DNA of 64,000 bases from Azospirillum brasilense. Lineage in GTDB: Bacteria > Pseudomonadota > Alphaproteobacteria > Azospirillales > Azospirillaceae. Position numbers and translations under genes: made by a program. This document shows positions 16,932-24,078 of this stretch, piece after piece (the stretch's first letter is position 1; each line of letters opens with the position of its first letter). The stretch lies in contig NZ_CP059453.1 of NCBI RefSeq assembly GCF_022023855.1, forward strand, positions 250,001 to 314,000. Direction: 5' to 3'. Under the pieces are notes generated by a model. It worked only from the letters and a program-made list of their open reading frames with translations, was not told the DNA's origin and made no database searches.

Positions 16932-16939
16932 AAAAGAGC

Positions 16940-16978
16940 TTGCCAGGCATTTCGCATCTGGTATACGGTATCTCACAT
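16940..16978 (+). promoter_or_regulatory. PAS-frc promoter with GntR-type operator-like site
   Basis: A putative -35 TTGCCA (16940-16945) and -10 TATACG (16962-16967) are 16 bp apart. The -10 lies inside TCTGGTATACGGTATC (from 16957), which is almost identical to TCTGGTATACCGTATC on the - strand upstream of gntR (28541 downward). Sites of the TGGTATACC type are typical for FCD-class GntR repressors, and such a gene is in the oxalate module. Confidence 0.55.
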
Positions 16979-17038
16979 CCCATCGTGCTTCGGAAACGAA
17001 GTGCAAAACCAACGGCGCGGGCGTGTTTTGAAGGAAAC

Positions 17039-17515
17039 ATGACGGTGCCGGAAGGTTTCGGGTCCGGTGTCGGAGCGAATGCTTTCATGAGCGCAACAGT
17101 CGATTTCGCACAGCTGGTCATGGCCGCCGGGGACGCGATCGTCGTGTCCGACGCGCAGGGCGCCATCACTCTGTGGAATCCGGCGGCCGAACGGATGTTC
17201 GGCTTCGCGGAGGGCGAAGCGCTGGGGCAATCGCTCGACATCATCATCCCGGAACGCCAGCGCCAGCGCCATTGGGACGGCTACGCCAACACCATGCGCA
17301 CGGGCCAGACGCGCTACGGCAGCGACGTGCTGCGCGTCCCGGCCCTGCACAAGGACGGGCACGCCCTGTCCATCGCCTTCACGGTCGCCCTGCTGACCGC
17401 GCCGGACGGCACGGTGACCGGAATCGTCGCCATCATCCGCGACGAGAGCAGCCGCTGGGCCGAGGAGCGCAAGCTCCGCCGACGCCTGTCGGAGTTGGAG
17501 TCCGCAAATCAGTAA
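17039..17515 (+). CDS. Single-PAS-domain protein in the frc operon, 158 aa
   Basis: This small soluble protein is one PAS domain: residues about 22-140 contain DAIVVSDAQGAITLWNPAAE, the FGFAEGEALGQSL segment, IIPERQRQRHWDGY and the closing strands GTVTGIVAIIRDES. A charged helix (AEERKLRRRLSELE) follows, which could dimerise or bind a partner. No output domain (kinase, GGDEF, HTH) is present. The ATG at 17039 has AAGGAA 2-3 nt upstream; an alternative ATG is at 17087. It is 83 bp upstream of frc and downstream of the oxalate-type promoter, so it is probably cotranscribed. A role sensing a metabolite or redox state for the oxalate module is inference. Confidence 0.75.
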   Translation: MTVPEGFGSGVGANAFMSATVDFAQLVMAAGDAIVVSDAQGAITLWNPAAERMFGFAEGEALGQSLDIIIPERQRQRHWDGYANTMRTGQTRYGSDVLRVPALHKDGHALSIAFTVALLTAPDGTVTGIVAIIRDESSRWAEERKLRRRLSELESANQ

Positions 17516-17598
17516 CCCACAACCCATCCCGCCAGTTTGTCCGTGTTGTCCAGTGCTCAACAACGGCATCGCAATAAGTGAGAGGGAGTAAACGAGCC

Positions 17599-18849
17599 AT
17601 GAGCAAGCCGCTCGAAGGAATCAAGATCATCGACTTCACCCACGTTCAGGCTGGCCCCGCCTGCACGCAGCTCCTCGCTTGGTACGGCGCGGACGTCATC
17701 AAGGTGGAGCGGCCGGGTTCCGGCGACGTCACCCGCAACCAGCTCCGTGACATTCCCGAAGCGGACGCGCTCTACTTCACGATGCTGAACAGCAACAAGC
17801 GCTCGCTGACGCTGGACACCAAGACCCCGCAGGGCAAGGAAATCCTTGAGAAGCTGATCAAGGAGTCCGACGTCCTCGTGGAGAACTTCGGGCCGGGCGC
17901 GCTCGACCGCATGGGCTTCACCTGGGAGCGCATCAACGAGCTGAACCCGGGCATGATCGTCGCCTCGGTGAAGGGCTTCAGCGACGGCCACCATTACGAG
18001 GACCTGAAGGTCTACGAGAACGTCGCCCAGTGCGCCGGCGGCGCGGCTTCGACCACCGGTTTCTGGGACGGCCCGCCGACCGTCAGCGCCGCCGCCCTCG
18101 GCGACAGCAACACCGGCATGCACCTCGCCATCGGCATCCTGACCGCCCTCATGGGCCGTTCGAAGACCGGCAAGGGCCAGAAGGTCGCCGTGTCGATGCA
18201 GGACTCGGTCATCAACCTCTGCCGCGTCAAGCTGCGCGACCAGCAGCGCCTCGACCGCGTCGGCTACCTGGAAGAATACCCGCAGTACCCGCACGGCGAG
18301 TTCTCCGACGTGGTTCCGCGTGGCGGCAACGCCGGCGGTGGCGGCCAGCCGGGCTGGGTCCTGAAGTGCAAGGGCGCCGAGACCGATCCGAACGCCTACA
18401 TCTACTTCACCATCCAGGGCCATGCCTGGGCGCCGATCTGCAAGGCTCTCGGCAAGCCGGAGTGGATTGACGATCCGGCCTACAACACCGCCCAGGCGCG
18501 TCAGGACAAGATCTTCGACATCTTCGCCTTCATCGAAGGCTGGCTGGCCGACAAGACGAAGTACGAGGCGGTCGACATCCTGCGCAAGTTCGACATCCCG
18601 TGCGCCCCGGTGCTGACCATGAAGGAAATCGCCGAGTGCCCGTCGCTCCGCAAGAGCGGCACGATCGTCGAGGTCGATCACAAGGCCCGCGGCAAGTACC
18701 TGACCGTCGGCAGCCCGATCAAGTTCTCCGACATGACCGTCGAAGTGACCGGATCGCCGCTGCTCGGCGAGCACTCCGACGAGGTTCTGGCCAGCCTCGG
18801 CTACAGCAAGGAACAGATCGCCGAGCTGCACGCCAACAAGGTTGTCTGA
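17599..18849 (+). CDS. frc: Formyl-CoA:oxalate CoA-transferase
   Basis: This 416-aa class III CoA-transferase moves CoA from formyl-CoA to oxalate, giving oxalyl-CoA and formate. The length is close to that of Oxalobacter FRC, and the catalytic aspartate falls at exactly D169 (SAAALGDSNTGMHL). Family landmarks are LEGIKIIDFTHVQAGPACTQ, YGADVIKVERPGSGD, SNKRSLTLDTK and the glycine loop PRGGNAGGGGQPG. The start ATG at 17599 is preferred; GAGGGAG lies about 10 nt upstream. It works with oxc (25927-27684) and the formate dehydrogenase on the other side of the SoxR/IclR genes. The gene is followed by a clear terminator. Confidence 0.96.
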   Translation: MSKPLEGIKIIDFTHVQAGPACTQLLAWYGADVIKVERPGSGDVTRNQLRDIPEADALYFTMLNSNKRSLTLDTKTPQGKEILEKLIKESDVLVENFGPGALDRMGFTWERINELNPGMIVASVKGFSDGHHYEDLKVYENVAQCAGGAASTTGFWDGPPTVSAAALGDSNTGMHLAIGILTALMGRSKTGKGQKVAVSMQDSVINLCRVKLRDQQRLDRVGYLEEYPQYPHGEFSDVVPRGGNAGGGGQPGWVLKCKGAETDPNAYIYFTIQGHAWAPICKALGKPEWIDDPAYNTAQARQDKIFDIFAFIEGWLADKTKYEAVDILRKFDIPCAPVLTMKEIAECPSLRKSGTIVEVDHKARGKYLTVGSPIKFSDMTVEVTGSPLLGEHSDEVLASLGYSKEQIAELHANKVV

Positions 18850-18884
18850 TCGCTTCCCGACAGTCTGACGGCACACCTCGCGAA

Positions 18885-18918
18885 GACGGCGCTCCGAAAG
18901 GGGCGCCGTCCTTTCTTT
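18885..18918 (+). terminator. frc terminator
   Basis: The stem GACGGCGC pairs with GCGCCGTC around a short loop, and is followed by CTTTCTTTG. It starts 36 bp after the frc stop codon. Confidence 0.8.
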
Positions 18919-18931
18919 GCGCGGGCGCAGG

Positions 18932-19114
18932 TTTCTTGTCGGGCAACAGGGGCTTCACGGATTGCACGGATTTGAACACGGATTTCCCGGATCATCTTAT
19001 TCGTGCGCATTGCATGCCTTCTCGGTCCGCAACCACTGGGCAAGCCAAAGAAAAATCCGTGAAATCCGTGCTTGAATTCGTGAAATCCGTGAAGAAGCTG
19101 TTGTCCAACAAGAA
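18932..19114. repeat. 183-bp palindromic element (60-bp inverted repeats)
   Basis: The arms 18933-18992 and 19055-19114 are reverse complements at 49 of 60 positions by my alignment, with a 62-bp unpaired centre. Each arm carries repeated CACGGATT motifs. The element occupies nearly the whole gap between frc and the small winged-helix gene. Its structure resembles a MITE-like or ERIC-like intergenic repeat, and it has no coding capacity. Confidence 0.75.
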
Positions 19115-19123
19115 TCTCGAATC

Positions 19124-19384
19124 TTACCGCAGCCACTCCCTCACTTCGCGGATGCGCTGGTTGCCCTCCGGCGTGCGGGCGTAGGCCTTCCCGTACTGGG
19201 TCTCGTACTCGCGCACGAAGCCCTGGCGCAGCAGCCCGTCCAGCACCGGGCGGACGATGGCCGGCTTCAGGTTCGCGGCCTTGGTGATCGTCAGGAACGA
19301 GGCCGGCAGAGCCGTCACCTCCGGCCCCGGCGTGGCGCGCAGGGTGTTGAGCGAAGTCCAGTCGACGGAGGTTGGTGAAATCAT
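19124..19384 (-). CDS. Small winged-helix DNA-binding-like protein, 86 aa, probable SoxR target
   Basis: This 86-aa protein has a pattern of a MarR-type winged helix: a helix pair (SFLTITKAANLKPAIVRPVL), then a recognition-like helix (DGLLRQGFVREYE), a short wing (TQYGKAYARTPEG) and a C-terminal helix. No ligand-binding domain is present. The ATG at 19384 has GAGGG 6 nt upstream. Its promoter contains a SoxR box in a 19-bp spacer (19421-19451), so SoxR from the divergent gene probably induces it under redox stress. Its own targets are unknown. The last codons run into the palindromic element at 18932-19114. Confidence 0.65.
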   Translation of the reverse strand: MISPTSVDWTSLNTLRATPGPEVTALPASFLTITKAANLKPAIVRPVLDGLLRQGFVREYETQYGKAYARTPEGNQRIREVREWLR

Positions 19385-19420
19385 CGGCTACCCTCGATGC
19401 GGCACGCTGTTGACTCTCTC

Positions 19421-19451
19421 TCGATACGACCTCAACTTCACTTGAGGTCAA
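19421..19451 (-). promoter_or_regulatory. SoxR-dependent promoter with SoxR box
   Basis: CCTCAACTTCACTTGAGG (19430-19447) differs from the E. coli soxS SoxR box by two bases and is a near-perfect dyad. Read leftward, it fills a 19-bp spacer between TTGACC (-35, 19451-19446) and TATCGA (-10, 19426-19421). The long spacer is the hallmark of MerR-family activated promoters. The predicted transcript starts near 19414, giving a 30-nt leader to the ATG at 19384. Confidence 0.8.
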
Positions 19452-19481
19452 GAGGTTCCGAACCCCAGGGGAGGCCCGGCG

Positions 19482-19943
19482 ATGGCGATTCTCGATCCCG
19501 CGGACATGGACAAGGACCTTTCCGTGGGCGAGGTCGCGGAACGCTCCGGTGTGGCAGTGTCCACCATCCACTTCTACGAATCAAAGGGGCTGATCGCGAG
19601 CTGGCGGAGCAGCGGCAACCAGCGCCGCTTCCCCCGCGACGTGCTCCGGCGCATCGCCGTCATCAAGGTGGCCCAGCGCCTGGGCGTCCCCCTGGCCACC
19701 ATCGCGCAGGCGCTGAAGACCCTGCCGGACGGCCGCACCCCCACCGCAGAGGACTGGAAACGCTTGTCCGCGGCCTGGAAAGCGGACCTGGACGAGCGCA
19801 TCGCCGTGCTCACCAGGCTGCGCGACGGGCTGGAGGAGTGCATCGGCTGCGGCTGCCTGTCGCTCGGCGAATGCCCGCTGCGCAACCCCTGGGACGAGCT
19901 GTCGGAGGACGGCCCCGGCCCGCGCCTGCTCGATCCGCGATGA
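19482..19943 (+). CDS. soxR: Redox-sensitive transcriptional activator SoxR
   Basis: This 153-aa MerR-family regulator has an N-terminal HTH (LSVGEVAERSGVAVSTIHFY, then ESKGLI and NQRRFPRDVLRRI), a dimerisation helix, and the C-terminal [2Fe-2S] cluster motif C120-x2-C123-x-C125-x5-C131 (CIGCGCLSLGEC) characteristic of SoxR. The ATG has GGGGAGG about 9 nt upstream. It is divergent from the small winged-helix gene across a SoxR box, so it probably controls that gene and perhaps itself. There is no soxS, as expected outside enterics. Confidence 0.95.
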   Translation: MAILDPADMDKDLSVGEVAERSGVAVSTIHFYESKGLIASWRSSGNQRRFPRDVLRRIAVIKVAQRLGVPLATIAQALKTLPDGRTPTAEDWKRLSAAWKADLDERIAVLTRLRDGLEECIGCGCLSLGECPLRNPWDELSEDGPGPRLLDPR

Positions 19944-20000
19944 CATCCGCGCTGTTTTGCCGCACTGCAGCATAGCCTCCTCATCCGGCGCCGCCCCGGC

Positions 20001-20032
20001 AATAAAAAGGCCGTGCTGTTTCCAGCACGGCC
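20001..20032 (-). terminator. Leftward intrinsic terminator
   Basis: A perfect 10-bp stem GGCCGTGCTG / CAGCACGGCC with a TTTC loop (20009-20032) is followed on the - strand by TTTTTATT. No annotated gene lies directly upstream of it on that strand. Confidence 0.75.
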
Positions 20033-20184
20033 AGTATCCGAGAGGCTCGCATATAATGCGGAGCAACAACCCGCCCGATACAAAGGGTGATGAACCCTGT
20101 GTAAGAAGAATGATGCCCGAGTCTTCCCTGGTACGCAACAAGGAATCTCAAGTTTCCACATTGCGGAAACAAAGTATTTTTCCC

Positions 20185-20224
20185 AAAAAAAGACCGCGCC
20201 GTTGCGGGCGCGGTCAGTTTCTTC
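20185..20224 (-). terminator. iclR terminator
   Basis: The stem GACCGCGCC / GGCGCGGTC (20192-20215) is followed on the - strand by seven T. On the + strand AGTTTCTTC follows, so it may act weakly both ways. It lies 145-184 bp beyond the iclR stop codon. Confidence 0.75.
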
Positions 20225-20368
20225 AGGGCAGCACTACGTGACAGGAAGGAAAACCGGGGTAACAGCCGCCCCAACCCAATCCGAGGGATTTGCGGATCGG
20301 GGCGGATCGCGCCTCCCGGCCGGCGCGAATTCGAATTCCGTAAGGGTGCTCCGGATCAGGCCCAGGGA

Positions 20369-21214
20369 TCAGGTGGGGAAACGCCCGCCGATCTCGGCGG
20401 TCACCGCCGCGGCGGTGCGCTTGACCATCTCACCGAAGGCCACGACGCGGGCGTCGTCCAGGCGCCGGTTGGTGCTCGACAGCGACAGGGCACCGATGAC
20501 GCGGGCCTGCTCGTCATAGATCGCCGCGGCGACACAGTGCAGGCCGCTGACCCGCTCCTCCTGGTCCACGGCGTAGCCGCGGTCGCGCGTCAGGATCAGC
20601 TCCCGGTGCAGGGCCGGGATCGACGACACGGTGGTCCGGGTGAACTGGCGCATGCCGCGCTGGGTCACGATGCTCTGCACCCGCGTGTCGGGCATGCCGG
20701 CGAGCAGCGCCTTGCCGACGGCGGAACAGTGCAGCAGCGTGCGGTCGGTGACGGGAAGCGCCGCCTGGGCGACGCGCGGGCCGCCGACCCGGTGCAGATA
20801 GATGGCCTCGCCATTCTCCTCGACGGCCAGATTGACGACCTCGCTGGTCTCCTCCATCAGCCGGCGCATCCGCGGGCGGGCGACGTCGAGCAGGCTGCGC
20901 GTCTTCAGGAAGCCGGTGCCGGTCATGTAGGCCTGCACCCCGACCGCCCAGCCCCGCTTGCCCTGGTCGAAGCGCACGTAACGCTCCTCCTGCAGGGTGG
21001 TCAGCAGGCGGTGCGCCGTGGAGGGCGAGAGATGCGCCGCTTCGGCCACCGCGGTCAGGCTCATCGGGCTGTCCGACTGGCCGAGGATGGTCATGATGCT
21101 CAGCGCCCGCGACAGCGACTGAACGAGATTGCCCTTCGCCGCACGGTCCACGGTTTCCGCGCGGCCTTCGGCCCGCGGGGCCGGGGGTGCCATCATCAGC
21201 GCTTGCGTCTTCAT
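20369..21214 (-). CDS. IclR family transcriptional regulator
   Basis: This 281-aa regulator has an N-terminal winged HTH at about residues 30-90 (SLSRALSIMTILGQ; SLTAVAEAAHLSPSTAHRLL) and a C-terminal IclR effector domain (LLHCSAVGKALLAG, AIYDEQARVIGALSLS). The 28-residue N-terminal tail is Ala/Arg-rich. It lies 109 bp downstream of fdhA on the same strand and could be the last gene of the gntR-oxc-fdh unit. GTTCG-N5-CGNAC dyads of the IclR/PcaR type upstream of both oxalate promoters make it the best candidate for their activator. The effector is unknown; oxalate, formate or a CoA ester would fit. It is followed by a strong terminator. Confidence 0.92.
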   Translation of the reverse strand: MKTQALMMAPPAPRAEGRAETVDRAAKGNLVQSLSRALSIMTILGQSDSPMSLTAVAEAAHLSPSTAHRLLTTLQEERYVRFDQGKRGWAVGVQAYMTGTGFLKTRSLLDVARPRMRRLMEETSEVVNLAVEENGEAIYLHRVGGPRVAQAALPVTDRTLLHCSAVGKALLAGMPDTRVQSIVTQRGMRQFTRTTVSSIPALHRELILTRDRGYAVDQEERVSGLHCVAAAIYDEQARVIGALSLSSTNRRLDDARVVAFGEMVKRTAAAVTAEIGGRFPT

Positions 21215-21323
21215 CGTCCCATCCCTCTCGAAATCGTCCGGCGCTGTTGAATCCGCGCCGTTGTCGTCCTCGGGTGTGGCGGCCCCCGGTTCTCCCTTGC
21301 GGGGAGCGGGAGCCGCCGGTTGG

Positions 21324-24077
21324 CTATGCCGCCGGCTCGATGCGGGCCGCGGCGAACTTGAACTCGGGAATCTTCCCGTAGGGGTCCAGCTTCGGGTTGG
21401 TCAGCACGTTGGCCGCCGCCTCGGCGTAGCAGAAGGGCACGAACACCAGCCCGGACGGGACGTTGTAGTCCGACCGCGCCTTCAGCTCGATGGTGCCGCG
21501 CCGGGTGGTGACCTTCATGCGGTCGCCGCCCTTGGCGCCCATCCGCCGCAGGTCCGCCGGGCTCATGTAGGCCACCGCCTCCGGCTCCAGATCGTCCAGA
21601 ACCTGGGCGCGCCGGGTCATCGAACCGGTGTGCCAATGCTCCAGCTGGCGCCCGGTGGTCAGGACCATCGGGAACTCCGCGTCCGGCTCCTCCGCCGGCG
21701 GGATCACGTCGGCGGGGACCAGACGCCCGCGGCCGGTGGCCGTGGGGAAGCCGTCGCCGAACACGATCTCCTGGCCGGGATCGTCCGCGGACAGGCTGGG
21801 GTAGGTCACCGAGCGCTCACGCTCCAGCCGCTCCCAGGTGATGTTGTCGAGCGACGGCATCGCCCCCTTCATCTCCCGGAACACGTCGCGCGGATGCTCG
21901 TAGTTCCAGTCCAGACCCAGGCCGCGGGCCATGGCGTTGACGATCCACAGATCCTGCCGGGCGTCGCCCGGAGGCGGCAGGGCCTGGCGGCCGAGCTGGA
22001 CCTGGCGGTTGGTGTTGGTCACCGTGCCGGTCTTCTCCGGCCAGGCCGAGGCGGGCAGCACCACGTCGGCGTATTTGGCCGTCTCGGTCAGGAACAGGTC
22101 CTGCACCACCAGATGGTCGAGCTTGGCGAGCGCGTCGCGGGCGTGCTCCACGTCCGGGTCGGACATGGCCGGGTTCTCGCCCATCACGTACATGCCGTTC
22201 AGCGAGCCGGCATGGATCGCGTCCATGATCTCCACGACCGTCAGGCCGCGCTTGGAGTCCAGCTTGGTGTCCCAGAAATCCTCGTAGAAGGCGTGGACCT
22301 CGGGATCGTCAACCGGGCGGTAGTCCGGGAACATCATCGGGATCAGGCCGGCGTCGGAGGCGCCCTGGACGTTGTTCTGGCCGCGCAGCGGGTGCAGGCC
22401 GGTGCCGGGGCGCCCGATCTGGCCGGTGACCAGCGACAGGGCGATCAGGCAGCGCACGTTGTCGGTGCCGTGGGTGTGCTGCGACACGCCCATGCCCCAG
22501 AAGATGATCGAGCCCTTGGAGGTGGCGTAGAGGCGCGCGACCTCGCGGAGCTGCTCCGCCGGGATGCCGCAGACCGCTTCCATGGCCTCCGGGGTGAAGC
22601 TGGCGATGTGGGCGCGCAGCTCCTCGAAGTCCTGGGTGTGCTCCGCCACATACCGCTCGTCGTACAGCCCCTCGCTGATGATGACGTTCAGCATGGCGTT
22701 CAGCATGGGCACGTCGCGGCCCGGCTTGAACTGCAGCATGTGGCTGGCGTGGCGCTTCAGCACCTGGCCGCGCGGGTCCATGATGACCAGCTTGGCGCCG
22801 CGCTTGGCCGCATTCTTGAAGAAGGTCGCGGCGACCGGGTGGTTCTCCGTCGGGTTGGAGCCGATGACGACGATCACCTCGGCGTCCTTGGCCGCCATGA
22901 AGGGGGCCGTCACCGCGCCCGACCCGATGCCCTCGATCAGCGCCGCCACCGAGGAGGCGTGGCACAGGCGGGTGCAATGGTCGACGTTGTTGGTGCCGAA
23001 GCCGACGCGCACCAGCTTCTGGAACAGGTAGGCTTCCTCGTTGGAGCCCTTGGCCGAACCGAAACCGGCGAGCGCCGAGCCGCCCCGCTCGTCGCGGATC
23101 TTGCGCAGGCCGGCGGTGGCGACCTCCAGTGCCTCCTCCCAGCTCGCCTCGCGGAAGTGGGTCAGCGGGTTGAGCGGGTCGATGTCCACGTCGTGCTTGG
23201 AAACGCCCTCCTTGCGGATCAGCGGCTTGGTCAGGCGGTGCGGGTGGTGGATGTAGTCGAAGCCGAAGCGGCCCTTCACGCACAGCCGGTTCTTGTTGGC
23301 AGGACCGTCGCCGCCCGTCACCGACAGCAGCTTCTCGTCCTTGATGTTGTAGGTCAGCTGGCAGCCGACGCCGCAATAGGGGCAGACGCTGTCCACCTTG
23401 CGGTCCGGGGCGGCGGCGAAGACGCCGCTGTTCAGGTCCACCTGGGTCTTCGGCATCAGCGCGCCGGTCGGGCAGGCCTGGACGCACTCGCCGCAGGCAA
23501 CGCAGGTGCTGTCGCCCATCGGGTCGGCGAAGTCGAAGACGATCGTCTCCTTGTGGCCGCGCAGCGCCATGCCGATCACGTCGTTGACCTGGACCTCGCG
23601 GCAAGCGCGGACGCACAGGTTGCACTGGATGCAGGCGTCGAGCTGCACCGCCATGGCCGGGTGGCTGAAGTCGGGCTTCGGCGCGCATTCCCGGCTGGGG
23701 AAGCGGCTGTCCGAGACCTCCAGGCGGTCGGCCCAGCGCCAGAACTTGCTGTCGGGGTCGTGGGCCTCCTCCCGCTTCGGCTGGTCGGCGACCAGCATCT
23801 CGATGACCATCTTGCGGGCGAACTTGGCGTTCTCGCTGGCCGAACGGACGCGCATGCCCGGCGTCGGGTGGCGCACGCAGGAGGCCGACATGGCGCGCTC
23901 GCCGTCGATCTCGACCATGCAGGCCCGGCAGTTGCCGTCCGCGCGGTAGCCCGGCTCGTCGGCGTAGCAGAGATGCGGGATCTCGGTGCCCAGGCGGTTG
24001 GCGACCTGCCAGATCGTCTCGCCGGCGTGGGCTTCGACGAGCTCGTCGTCGAGGTGGAACAGGATGCGGTCGCTCAT
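21324..24077 (-). CDS. fdhA: NAD-dependent formate dehydrogenase, catalytic alpha subunit (Mo-bisMGD)
   Basis: This 917-aa subunit oxidises formate to CO2. The N-terminal NuoG-like part holds a [2Fe-2S] site (HLCYADEPGY...NCRACMVE..SASC), a His-containing region and two [4Fe-4S] ferredoxin clusters (CIQCNLCVRACREV; CVACGECVQACPTG). The next cluster motif CPYCGVGCQLTY opens the molybdopterin domain. The Mo ligand is Cys in NVDHCTRLCHASS (not selenocysteine), with IGSNPTENHP and the C-terminal bis-MGD domain (TTGRQLEHWHTG) following. The length fits FdsA/FDH-alpha. The ATG is 1 nt after the stop of the EF-type subunit gene, with GGAGG 9 nt upstream, so the two are coupled. No fdhD or mob genes are in the window. 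Confidence 0.95.
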   Translation of the reverse strand: MSDRILFHLDDELVEAHAGETIWQVANRLGTEIPHLCYADEPGYRADGNCRACMVEIDGERAMSASCVRHPTPGMRVRSASENAKFARKMVIEMLVADQPKREEAHDPDSKFWRWADRLEVSDSRFPSRECAPKPDFSHPAMAVQLDACIQCNLCVRACREVQVNDVIGMALRGHKETIVFDFADPMGDSTCVACGECVQACPTGALMPKTQVDLNSGVFAAAPDRKVDSVCPYCGVGCQLTYNIKDEKLLSVTGGDGPANKNRLCVKGRFGFDYIHHPHRLTKPLIRKEGVSKHDVDIDPLNPLTHFREASWEEALEVATAGLRKIRDERGGSALAGFGSAKGSNEEAYLFQKLVRVGFGTNNVDHCTRLCHASSVAALIEGIGSGAVTAPFMAAKDAEVIVVIGSNPTENHPVAATFFKNAAKRGAKLVIMDPRGQVLKRHASHMLQFKPGRDVPMLNAMLNVIISEGLYDERYVAEHTQDFEELRAHIASFTPEAMEAVCGIPAEQLREVARLYATSKGSIIFWGMGVSQHTHGTDNVRCLIALSLVTGQIGRPGTGLHPLRGQNNVQGASDAGLIPMMFPDYRPVDDPEVHAFYEDFWDTKLDSKRGLTVVEIMDAIHAGSLNGMYVMGENPAMSDPDVEHARDALAKLDHLVVQDLFLTETAKYADVVLPASAWPEKTGTVTNTNRQVQLGRQALPPPGDARQDLWIVNAMARGLGLDWNYEHPRDVFREMKGAMPSLDNITWERLERERSVTYPSLSADDPGQEIVFGDGFPTATGRGRLVPADVIPPAEEPDAEFPMVLTTGRQLEHWHTGSMTRRAQVLDDLEPEAVAYMSPADLRRMGAKGGDRMKVTTRRGTIELKARSDYNVPSGLVFVPFCYAEAAANVLTNPKLDPYGKIPEFKFAAARIEPAA

Positions 24078-24078
24078 A

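Larger units (their letters stand above)
16635..17038. other. 404-bp divergent region with oxalate promoter
   Basis: This region separates the chemoreceptor gene from the PAS-frc operon. The left 270 bp is GC-rich without a credible gene. The right part holds the IclR-type and GntR-type operator-like sites and the promoter annotated separately (16917-16978), followed by a leader of about 65 nt to the ATG at 17039. Confidence 0.6.
19944..20368. other. 425-bp gap with two leftward terminators; possible sRNA
   Basis: No credible protein gene is seen between soxR and iclR. The gap contains two leftward intrinsic terminators (20001-20032 and 20185-20224), an inverted repeat GTTTCC-N7-GGAAAC at 20152-20170, and a TATAAT on the + strand at 20052-20057. 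The right terminator suits iclR. The left one has no leftward gene to end, so an untranslated transcript of about 150 nt between them is possible. Confidence 0.4.

Noticed and set aside
19957..20274. Frames of 94-97 codons on both strands between soxR and iclR
   Set aside because: They read straight through two intrinsic terminators and have no protein-like character.
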